This document shows positions 34,831 to 42,904 of a stretch of DNA of 64,000 nucleotides, piece after piece. Source of the stretch: Agapanthus africanus (Eukaryota; Streptophyta; Magnoliopsida; Asparagales; Amaryllidaceae); contig CM057344.1 in the NCBI GenBank assembly GCA_030015575.1, forward strand, positions 596,510,410-596,574,409, given 5' to 3'. Each line of letters begins with the position of its first letter. The first letter of the stretch is position 1. The notes beneath the pieces were generated by a model, which was not told where the DNA came from, searched no databases, and worked only from the letters and a program-made list of their open reading frames with translations. Position numbers and translations under genes: made by a program.

Positions 34831-35520
34831 CCTATCACCTAAGACTTTCCAATTTTATGGGCCGTGAGGGTCCCATAAAGGTATTTTCTCCCTACGAGTC
34901 GCAAGGATCTTGCAGGTGTATTTTCTCCTTAGGAGTCGTGAGAACTCCCAAGTGTGTTTTTCCTTCGTGAGTCGTAAGGATCCCACAAAGGTTTGTTCTC
35001 CTCATGTATCGTGAGGACACATGAGTGGGTCTTTCCAATGAAGCATAATTCCAAAGGCGGAGACCATCCGCGTAACTGGTGATTACGATGGGGCATGGGT
35101 ATGATGAGAATTATTTGAGCCCGTGGATTGTATACGGTAGTCAAATTGGGGACTGGCCGTAGGGCTGGAAGAATTTTGGGAAATTGGATTTTGGTTGGCG
35201 TCTGCATCGCTGCACTGGAATATGGTACCAGGAGCGACTCATCATTCGCCTGTTTTTTTTTGTTTTACCGCGATTGCTCTATCATTTCAGCTTTCCTTAT
35301 CGCGAAGGTCACGATTGCCCCATCATTTCGGCTTTTATTCGCGGTTGCCCCATCATTTCGGCTTTTCTTTCATTTTTATTTTTACTCGCTGATTTTTATT
35401 GCGAGTTGCCCCATCATTACGGCTTTTCTTTATTTTTCTTTTATTTACACATTTTTTTATATACACATACATTTTTTTTACATTCCCAGTTTAACGACTT
35501 AGAAGTCGATTGTTCCCAGT
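34831..35520 (-). other. T5 3' noncoding region next to gag
   Basis: No gene. It contains ggatcc...acgagtcgcaagg phrases (34870-35020), a cccgtggattgtatacgg motif (35121-35138) and repeated gccccatcatttcggctttt (35275-35430). Each has a counterpart on the opposite strand in T3 (24070-24480, 24220/24955 and 24745-24860). Confidence 0.75.
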
Positions 35521-37773
35521 TTAATGACGTGGTGGTCGACTATTTTCAGAGAAAGGCAGATGTCTGAGAGAATCGGTTTCACGAAGAACTTTGGTCTCCA
35601 TTTGTATGAAATTAGCGGTTGCAGCTTGACTGTTTGTTAACACGCCTTTGGACAGTTCTATCTCGCCTGCCTTGTATTGCTTTTCGACCCAATCTTTGAA
35701 GACGAAGCAGTCCTCAATGGCATGACCTATCACTCTGTGATAGGGGCAGTATTTAGGGTCGTCGGTCCTATTCGCTTCCTGCGGTCTTTTTGACTCTGGC
35801 AGTTGTAGACCGTTCTTCAGGGCGTCTTTGAATATTTTACGGATTTTGTCCCTTCTGAAGGAATAGACCTTATCCAGCTTCTCTTTCAGTGGAGATTCTC
35901 CTCCCTCTCCGAACATTGGCTTCCGAGGCTGGTTGGCGCTAGGTCCGCTCATCCCTTGCTTATTTCGGTCAGCCGAAGTGTTGAAAGATTCAGAATCATC
36001 GGAGTTTCCTCCTTTGCGATTATCGTCCTTCCGGTTTATCCAGGACTTATTGTTATTTTGAGAATCCGAGGAGGACTCCTGTTTTGAGCGCTCCAGCATC
36101 TGGACTTTCCTGGTCAGCTCTTGGAATGTTTTGAGACCCGCGGTGCATAAAAACGGAGCCATCCAATTGTTGAGATTTCCGACGAGGAGACTGACAGATT
36201 GGTCCTGCTCTATCGGCGGTTCGCATTTGACGGAGAGATTGCGCCATTGGGTTATAAAATCCTTGCTGCTTTCGTCGCTCTTGGGCTTGGTCCTTACGAG
36301 CTCGGCAATGGTAATCTTATCGCTGACGCTCATGAACCTCTGCCGAAACAGAGACTCCATTTGGACAAAAGTTGTGACGGAGTCATCCGGTATGCTCACG
36401 TACCAGTCGAAAGCAACATCGGTCAAGCTATTAACGAACTGGCGGAGGAGAAGCGCATCATTGCCCCCAGTGTTCCCGCATGAGGCTTTGAAATGGGCGA
36501 TATGCTGATTCGCATTTCCCGTCCCATCGAATCTTCCGAATTTGGGGATGACATAGCCACTAGGAAATTCTACCAGATCATACTGAGCAGGATATGGTCT
36601 CCCACTACTGCTGATATCTTTTTGCGCTTCGGCTTCGGCCACCAATGTTTTGACTTTGCTGGCAACCAAATCCATGATTTGATCTTGAGTTAGCGGGCTA
36701 CTGTCATCGGTAGCCAAGACATTTCCCGAGATAGGATGCGACTGGTTTTCATGTAGTTCGCCCACTTTTGGATTTGAGGGAATAGGCGTCGGCTGCTTTG
36801 GGACACCATTTCCCGGTTCACGAGCAGAGCCATCCGCTTGATTGGGCGGCTGAGAGGCAAGTCGGGCCGTGAGCTGCATCACGACATTCGTCAAGTCATC
36901 TATTTTGGAGTAGAGTTTGTCCATCTCCTTGTCTTTGTTTCTGAGCTGCTTTCGGAGCTCTTGAAGCAGCCCTTGTTCCGCTGTCCTGGGGCGGAAAGTC
37001 GGCTCTTCTTCGCTTTCCGAGCCCGACTCCTCATGGACCGAAGGGTCTTTCCGCCTATCATCTTCATCAAGAGGGTTTTCATCACCCAGCAGAGGCGGCT
37101 GTTCTCGGGAAGCGGCCACCACATTCAAGCCAGATTGGGTTTGAGATGTGGTAGCCCCGTCCTTGCTCTTGCTGCGCGTGCCCACCGTATAGACAGTGTG
37201 GACCACATACCCAGCCATTTCCTCATCTTCGGCGGGGTAACCCTGTTCTTCGAACCTCATGAGGTTCAACCTGGCAGGAGCCCTAGCCCTTTTGTTGGCT
37301 CTATATCTGAGCCTTTTCTCCCTCAGCTTCTTGATTTCGAAGGCTTGGCGGGCATCCGCTACCCGGGAAGCCATTGTGAGTTGATCAGCGGGGAGCTTAG
37401 AGAAGACACCCGATCGAGCATTTGTCAGGGGCGCCGCTGGAGCTTGCTCGGGACGCATTGTAGCTTTGTTGGTGTCGATGGCCTTGCCCCCAGCTGGGGC
37501 CATGGAGAGTCGTTCGGAAATGGACTTGCGCTTGGGCTGAGGTGCCCTCGCGACCACCACATTTGGCTTTTTGCCTTTCGGGACTGGTTTGTCTGCCACC
37601 GGGGCTTGAGGAGCTGGGATGGCGCCAATTGGTATGAACATAATAGAGCCGAATGGTAGCAGCGGCTCCTCCCATTGTCGCCTGAGACTGGCCGGGAGGA
37701 CCGTCCTAGAGTCTATCCTCATCGTGTAGGAGACAGGATCCGTGCTGAGAGCGGAGATCGTCCTTGGAGACAT
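35521..37773 (-). CDS. T5 gag polyprotein (750 aa)
   Basis: The only long uninterrupted retroelement ORF in the window. It has a basic, proline-rich N-terminal region, a YVVHTVYTVG segment (~aa 190-200), a coiled coil (~aa 265-310, QELRKQLRNKDKEMDKLYSK), and the retrotransposon gag domain (~aa 410-545: FGRFDGTGNANQHIAHF, LLLRQFVNSLTDVAFDWY, FITQWRNLSVKC). A YSFRRDK segment and CX2YHX4HXXEXC motif lie near aa 640-690 (KYCPYHRVIGHAIEDC). It corresponds to T3 gag in order and motifs. Known role: capsid formation and RNA packaging in the cytoplasm. The start ATG lies about 120 bp after the primer-binding site. The stop is followed directly by noncoding repeats, with no pol. Confidence 0.9.
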   Translation of the reverse strand: MSPRTISALSTDPVSYTMRIDSRTVLPASLRRQWEEPLLPFGSIMFIPIGAIPAPQAPVADKPVPKGKKPNVVVARAPQPKRKSISERLSMAPAGGKAIDTNKATMRPEQAPAAPLTNARSGVFSKLPADQLTMASRVADARQAFEIKKLREKRLRYRANKRARAPARLNLMRFEEQGYPAEDEEMAGYVVHTVYTVGTRSKSKDGATTSQTQSGLNVVAASREQPPLLGDENPLDEDDRRKDPSVHEESGSESEEEPTFRPRTAEQGLLQELRKQLRNKDKEMDKLYSKIDDLTNVVMQLTARLASQPPNQADGSAREPGNGVPKQPTPIPSNPKVGELHENQSHPISGNVLATDDSSPLTQDQIMDLVASKVKTLVAEAEAQKDISSSGRPYPAQYDLVEFPSGYVIPKFGRFDGTGNANQHIAHFKASCGNTGGNDALLLRQFVNSLTDVAFDWYVSIPDDSVTTFVQMESLFRQRFMSVSDKITIAELVRTKPKSDESSKDFITQWRNLSVKCEPPIEQDQSVSLLVGNLNNWMAPFLCTAGLKTFQELTRKVQMLERSKQESSSDSQNNNKSWINRKDDNRKGGNSDDSESFNTSADRNKQGMSGPSANQPRKPMFGEGGESPLKEKLDKVYSFRRDKIRKIFKDALKNGLQLPESKRPQEANRTDDPKYCPYHRVIGHAIEDCFVFKDWVEKQYKAGEIELSKGVLTNSQAATANFIQMETKVLRETDSLRHLPFSENSRPPRH

Positions 37774-37892
37774 TGTTGAGAGGTGATTGCTTGAAAATCT
37801 GCATGAAAAAGCATTATTTTAGTATAAATACAGGTATGTATATTGATTGAGTTCGCATGAACGTTTAACCCGAAATATGGGAGGAGAGATTG

Positions 37893-37910
37893 GTCCCACC
37901 GGGCGTGCCA
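37893..37910 (-). promoter_or_regulatory. T5 primer-binding site
   Basis: Minus-strand TGGCACGCCCGGTGGGAC lies 5 bp inside the 5' LTR. It differs from the T3 site at one position. Confidence 0.85.
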
Positions 37911-37915
37911 GAATC

Positions 37916-39857
37916 TGTAGGGTGTTTTTCGTCACCCCATTGAGATGGGAATACGCGCGCGCTTATCAGGCGTACTACAGATTCCCTCTGCCTAGGGTAG
38001 GCCGGGGTTTAATGATTGTGGGGATCCGAATCTCCGGCAGCCGCGGACTAAGTTGCCGTTAATTACCCCTCGCCTTTGGAGCGAGGGAACCTCCGATTGA
38101 CGGGTTAAACTGGTCATGCGAACTCAATGTGCAGTGTGCGTGTGTGTTGTTTTGGAGGGGGTGTTTGAATATATCGGGAGCCACGCAGAGTTTTTACGGG
38201 GGTCCCGCTACCCGGATAGCGGGCTGGGGGTCAAGGGGGCTAGCAGCCCCCTTGCGGGGTGCGGGGCAGCGCCCCGTTAGAAATTTTTTTCTAACAGGGA
38301 CAGTGTCGCGGAGTATGTGTGTGTATAAATATGTATACATATGTGTATATATATATATGTGTGTGTGTATATGTATATATATATATATATAAAAGAAAGA
38401 GGGGGAAAAGGCATCCAAAAGGATGCGTGGGGGCAGCACTTTGGGCGCTGTGCGCCTAGGTGCTGTGCGCTCAGGCGCTAGAGTGCCACGTGTCGGCACA
38501 TGGGCGTTCTGCGCTTGAGCGCAAGCGCGCCACATGTCGGCACCAGGGCGACTTGTGCCTGAGCGCTTGCGCTTGAGCGCAAGCGCGCCATGTGTGGGCA
38601 CGGGGGCGACTTGCGCTCCACGTGTCGGCACCGGGGCGACTTGCGCTCGAGCGCTTGTGCTGGAGCGCAAGCGCGCCACGTGTCGGCACCGGGGCGACTT
38701 GCGCTCGAGCGCTTGCGCTTGAGCGCAAGCGCGCCACGTGTCGGCACGGGGGCGACTTGCGCTCGAGCGCTTGCGCTTGAGCGCAAGCGCTCCACGTGTC
38801 GGCACCGGGGCGACTTGCGCTCGAGCGCAAGCGCGCCACGTGTCGGCACCGGGGCGACTTGCGCTCGAGCGCTTGCGCTCGAGCGCAAGCGCGCCACGTG
38901 TCGGCACGGGGGCGACTTGTGCTCGAGCGCTTGCGCTTGAGCGCAAGCGCTCCACGTGTCGGCACCGGAGCGACTTGCGCTCAGCGCTTGCGCTTGAGCG
39001 CAAGCGCGCCATGTGTCGGCACCAGGGCGACTTGCGCTCGAGCGCTTGCGTTGGAGCGCAAGCGCTCCACTTGTCGGCACCGGGGCGACTTGAGCGAGCG
39101 CGCCACGTGTCGGCACGCGGGCGCTCTGCGCCTGAGCGCCGGCGAGAAAAGGAGGCTTTTAGCTTAAGAAACAGAAGCTATGCTTCAAAAAGGAAATATT
39201 TGTTGTTTTATATATATGGAGTTAAACTCCTAGGATGTTTTGAAGCTGATGAAGGGGGTTCTTCTTCTTCCTCCTGTTGTTTGGCCAGATCTTGAAGATC
39301 AAGAAGTAAGAGATTTTAAAAATCACTCCTTTTTAAGATCTGATGGAAGATCTGAGTTCCCCTTTGTGGGTTTTGTGGTGGAAAACTACTTAGTTTTGGA
39401 AAAGAAAGAGTGAAACTCTTGATTTAATTCAAAGAAATGAGAAGGTTTAGAACCTTGGAGAAGGAGCAGGAGGCACAAAGAACCCTATTTTTGGGGGAAT
39501 GAAAAGTGTTGCTTTATTCATCATCATGTTGCCTTATATAGGCTTACACATTTACATATAGCCCCTTGGGCTTTACAAAATGGCATTTTACCCATCCCAT
39601 GGCTCATGTGCCATTTCATTTTTTGCACATAAACCATGGGCTTACAAAATATTGGCTTTATGCCCATTTTGCATACATTCATATATAAAAAATTACATAA
39701 AAATTATTTATTACATGATTTATGTTTTAGCATGGAGGAGGCTGGCCGCTGCATCGACTTGGGCATGGGCCCGTTTGACCTGGGCTTGGGCCCACCTGGC
39801 TTGGGGTTGACCTTGACTTTGACTCGGTCAACGGGGGTGTAAATTTTTACCCCAACA
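37916..39857 (-). repeat. T5 5' LTR (right copy)
   Basis: 1942 bp, aligned end to end with 29902-31732. Differences are few outside the microsatellite and the minisatellite (38510-39135), which is longer here. TATA box on minus at 39533-39542. Confidence 0.93.
38510..39135. repeat. Palindromic GC-rich minisatellite in T5 right LTR
   Basis: Same unit as in the left LTR but with about two more copies and a different copy order. LTRs are identical at insertion, so copies were gained or lost since then. Confidence 0.88.
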
Positions 39858-40172
39858 GGAACCAAGCTATTTCTGGCACTTGTGCCGCTGCCAGATCATC
39901 TTCGATACTCTGAGCCCATTCCTCAGCTTCCAGTAGGCTCTTTTTTCCTGAGAACTGTTTAGGGTGCAAAGCTCTGAATTGCTTCACCCCAGGTGTTTCT
40001 GCCTTGGGACGGTTCATTATAAGAGCAGTCTGCTTCTGCTGTCCTTCTAGGAGGCTGTGGATCGCCTCAAGCAGAACCGTCTACTTGTTGATCGAAGCAG
40101 GGATGGCAGGTGTGAGTGGTAGTGGTGGAGGTGTGTTGTTGACATTGGTGCTGGTGTTGTTTGGGGAATTCA
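39858..40172 (-). pseudogene. T4 gag, N-terminal part
   Basis: Minus-strand coding beginning MNSPNNTSTNVNNTPPP at 40172 and continuing through wording such as VKQFRALHPKQFSGKKSLLEAEEW up to the T5 insertion. Typical chromovirus gag start region. Broken. Confidence 0.7.
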
Positions 40173-40364
40173 TAACCTTGAATGAAAATTTTGGGTTAAG
40201 ACAAATTCAAAGTATATGAAATGATAAGATTCAAGGAATATGAATTGTAAAGATTGTTTTCAATCGTTGGTTCTTGTGTTATATTGCGTAGGTTGTCCAC
40301 GTAGAACTGAACTGTATGGTAGGGTTCCATACAGCTCTGACCTGCATGGGCCACCAGTAAAACG
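40173..40364 (-). other. T4 5' leader
   Basis: AT-rich, between LTR and gag. A minus-strand stretch reading TGGT...TCAGAGC near 40333-40355 may be a disturbed initiator-Met primer site, which in intact form would be TGGTATCAGAGC. A short 12-bp inverted repeat (tatggtagggttccata) lies beside it. Confidence 0.4.
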
Positions 40365-41475
40365 TGGCACGCCTTGCTTCCCGGTATACGGCGAAAGGAA
40401 CGCGACGAGGCCGCTACGTATTTACTCAGAAGTAAATACGCTAAGAGTAACTAAGCAATATAAAATAAATATACACAAGAGACAAATGTAATGAACAACA
40501 ACTTTATTTTTTAACATTCTTTTGTACAATGCATAGAAAAGTAAATACATCTGAATGAAAGCAATGCCTAAACAATAGCATAACAGAAATGGAAAGTACT
40601 GAAATGAAATGTGTACAATGAATCTAAAGCTCTGTGTCGTAGGCAAGCTGATCTAAGTCCTCGCCGGTAGGTTCGATCTCCTGAAGGTCCGAATCATCTG
40701 ACAACATTCCAAAGAAGAAAGAGAAAGAATGTCGTCAGCAAACAATCGCTCGGTAAGTCCCAAAGATAAGGGAGAAATAGAATAGACAGAGAGAGAAAGT
40801 AGCTTTTAAAGTTGTATTATATGGTTAACGTTGTTGTTTGTAATTTGGTACAGAAAAGACCAGTGTATACGAGAGGAGTCTCTATATGCCAAAGACTAAA
40901 GGCAAGTGGAGTACAAGGAACCATTTATGCCACGGCACAACAACAAATGAATACAGGTTAGGTGTCTTAATAGTTGCAATCTCGTGCCACTTCTAACACC
41001 TTCCGTACCAATCTACTCCTTAAAAAACCCGCGATGTCTTGATTGTATTGTTTGTATTGTGTTGTCTTGTAATTGAATTATATAGATGGATGACTTGCCG
41101 AAACCATGATATCAGTAAATGGATGTAACTGGAGAATCATGTAAATGGAAGTATATCCATAGTTCGATCAATACAGATTGAATAGATTGAATATATGTAT
41201 TCATGGATTCATATTGAATTGTAGATTGTACTTGAATCATATTTAAGTCAGATTATTTATAATGAGACTCAGTCTGAGTCAGAACAATTAGAAAGAAATT
41301 GAAGTCCTAAATTAGGTTTTGATGTTATCGGTAACTGCTGCACATCAGCGACAGGATTTATATCTTTTTCAAAGACGATTACCGTGTTGATAATACTGTC
41401 TGTTAAGTTGTCTACCTCAAATAGGCAAGCACCCACATCTCCGGCTCCCTGAGGCTCAAGAACCGGGTCCCGACA
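40365..41475 (-). repeat. T4 5' LTR
   Basis: About 1.1 kb. In element sense it starts TGTCGGGACCCGG at 41475 and ends near 40365 with GGGAAGCAAGGCGTGCCA, similar to the end of solo LTR T7 (GGGAAGCGGGATGCGACA). AT-rich, with AATAAA-like signals near 40500. About 260 bp before its 3' end it holds a short acidic reading frame (see findings). No second copy is in the window, so the right boundary rests on end motifs. Confidence 0.55.
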
Positions 41476-41499
41476 TTAAATGTCGGGACCCGGTTCTTG
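41457..41499. repeat. 19-bp perfect inverted repeat around TTAAA
   Basis: The terminal 19 bp of T4 LTR (41457-41475) are the exact reverse complement of the first 19 bp of Cassandra (41481-41499), separated by TTAAA. Homology stops abruptly after 19 bp. Confidence 0.95.
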
Positions 41500-41736
41500 C
41501 TCACGGAACAAAGTGACACACGGAACAAAGTGCCACGCCAAGTGTCATGTTAAGTGGGCGGGGGCCACCTCTTGAATCCTTGGGGGGCCACCTCTTGAAT
41601 CCGTGGAACCCACTGTAAAATAATGGGGAATCTTCGGAATACATTCCGAAAGAGGGCAGATTTGTACTATAAATGGAATGATACCACTCTTCAATATAGA
41701 AACACCTTTTAAGTGAACCGGCACTACAGGAGATTG

Positions 41737-41820
41737 AGAACTCCATAGTTAAGCGTGCTCGAGTCAGGGAAGTTCTGGGATGGGTGACCTCCTGGGAAGT
41801 GGCCCCTGGTCGGGTCCGGT
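41737..41820 (+). promoter_or_regulatory. 5S-rRNA-like segment in Cassandra LTR 1
   Basis: GAACTCCATAGTTAAGCGTG at the A box and GGGATGGGTGACCTCCTGGG at the C box are close to plant 5S rRNA. Family knowledge: Cassandra uses this as an internal pol III promoter. It is too divergent and too short to be a 5S gene. Confidence 0.88.
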
Positions 41821-42225
41821 TCGCCCCGAAGGACAAAACCGTGCGGCTTCGGCCAGAGCGGACAATACTCTCTGTATTGGGGATGATGCATGACAGAATG
41901 GTATCAGAGCAGGTCCCTCAATAGTAGGTCTGTGGTTCGAGGACGAACCATTGTTCAAAGGTGGGGAGAATATCGGGACCCGGTTCTTGCTCACGGAACA
42001 AAGTGCCACACAGAACAAAGTGCCACGCCAAGTGTCATGTTAAGTGGGCGGGGACCACCTCTTGAATCCGTAGGGGCCACCTCTTGAATCCGTGGGACCC
42101 ACTGTAGAACAATGGGGAATCTTCAGAATACATTCCGAAAGAGGGCAGATCTGTACTATAAATGGAATGATACCACTCTTCAATACAGAGGCACCTTTTA
42201 AGTGAATCGGCACTACAGGAGCTTG

Positions 42226-42310
42226 AGAACTCCGTAGTTAAGCGTGCTCGAGCCAGGGAAGTTCTGGGATGGGTGACCTCCAGGGAAGTGGCCCCCGGTC
42301 GGGTCCGATT
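42226..42310 (+). promoter_or_regulatory. 5S-rRNA-like segment in Cassandra LTR 2
   Basis: Second copy of the same A-box and C-box arrangement, with a handful of differences from copy 1. Confidence 0.88.
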
Positions 42311-42384
42311 CGCCCCGAAGGACAAAACCGTGCGGCTTCGGCCAGAGCGGACAATACTCTCTATATTGGGGATGGGGCATAACA

Positions 42385-42777
42385 CCTAGTACCACAAAAC
42401 CTAACGGACTTCTGTCATAAAGAATGAAGGTTGTCTATATATAACGTTAGGACAAGTTTGCCTGTAAACCTAAGGGGGGTAAGCTAAATAAACTCCGAAA
42501 TGAATATATAAACTAGAGACTCTGAAACGAGTGAATAAAATACAAACTCCGAAACGAGTGAAGAAAGTACGGACTCCGAAACGAGTAAGTAAACTAATTA
42601 GCGCCACATCAAGACATCAAAACACATATGAACGCATGCAAAAAGTGTATATTCTTTAATCACGAATCAAAGTGTTTAAGAGATACAATTAATAAAAAAG
42701 GGGGAATACAATTGCAATTTTTAAGAAGGTGGGCTTTCAGCAAATTGGCAATCCGCTCACGTGCTCCCTACAGCTCT
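42385..42777 (+). other. T3 3' noncoding region, right part
   Basis: T3 resumes after the composite block. About 390 bp without a gene. It has a short tandem motif aactccgaaacgagtgaa (about 4 degenerate copies, 42490-42595), then AT-rich sequence with minus-strand AATAAA-like signals (42640-42710) that would serve as the 3' end of the antisense ORF. Confidence 0.6.
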
Positions 42778-42898
42778 TTCTCGTAGGCTACTACTGCGGC
42801 CAACCCCGCTTCAATTTGAGCTCGCTGTTGCAAGCATGATGAAAGTTTCTCGGTGATTTCCTGTAAATCCCCGTTTTCTTTAATAAAATCTTTCTATT

Positions 42899-42904
42899 TT
42901 TCCT
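42899..42904. repeat. T7 target duplication, left (TTTCCT)
   Basis: TTTCCT precedes T7 and recurs at 45861-45866. Five to six bases, given a one-base ambiguity at the LTR edge. Confidence 0.75.

Larger units (their letters stand above)
29902..39857 (-). mobile_element. T5: gag-only Tat-type LTR retrotransposon (non-autonomous), looks whole
   Basis: 9.96-kb element with two near-identical LTRs (29902-31732, 37916-39857), ends TGTAGGG...CCCCAACA on + (TGTTGGGG...CCTACA in its own sense), duplication GGAAC, minus-strand primer-binding site at 37893-37910 and polypurine tract at 31733-31748. Inside there is only a 750-codon gag, then about 3.8 kb of tandem-repeat noncoding DNA. No protease, RT, RNase H or integrase is present, so it must have moved with proteins from a relative. 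Outside the minisatellite the LTRs differ by about 1.5%, so it is recent. It shares its primer site and several 3' modules with T3. Confidence 0.92.
25999..41475 (-). mobile_element. T4: chromovirus-type Ty3/gypsy relic (interrupted by T5)
   Basis: Minus-strand element. From right to left it shows a 5' LTR (about 40365-41475), leader, gag with two CCHC knuckles, protease, RT, RNase H and integrase. The integrase is cut off at 25999 and no 3' LTR of its own is seen. Gag and pol wording is that of chromoviruses, probably Tekay-like; the chromodomain region is missing. T5 has inserted in gag. About 5.5 kb of T4 remains. Besides perhaps half a dozen ordinary breaks, gag-pol contains several short AT-rich segments with GT..AG edges that look like introns. 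Age cannot be taken from LTRs; it predates T5. Confidence 0.75.
41481..42384 (+). mobile_element. T6: Cassandra TRIM retrotransposon
   Basis: 904-bp element with LTRs 41481-41895 (415 bp) and 41971-42384 (414 bp), initiator-Met primer site TGGTATCAGAGC at 41899-41910, only 75 bp of internal DNA and a GGTGGGGAGAA polypurine tract just before the second LTR. Both LTRs carry a 5S-rRNA-like segment with the pol III A and C boxes, the defining feature of Cassandra. No coding capacity, as is normal. The LTRs differ at about 28 positions (roughly 7%), so it is older than T5 and T8. The flanks do not match (TTAAA left, CCTAG right). Confidence 0.93.

Noticed and set aside
36838-37659. 273-codon plus-strand ORF opposite T5 gag
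   Set aside because: Shadow frame of the open gag; no domain and no supporting context.
41737-41820. 5S rRNA gene
   Set aside because: Only part of the 5S sequence is present, it is diverged, and it lies in a TRIM LTR with a second copy in the other LTR: Cassandra.
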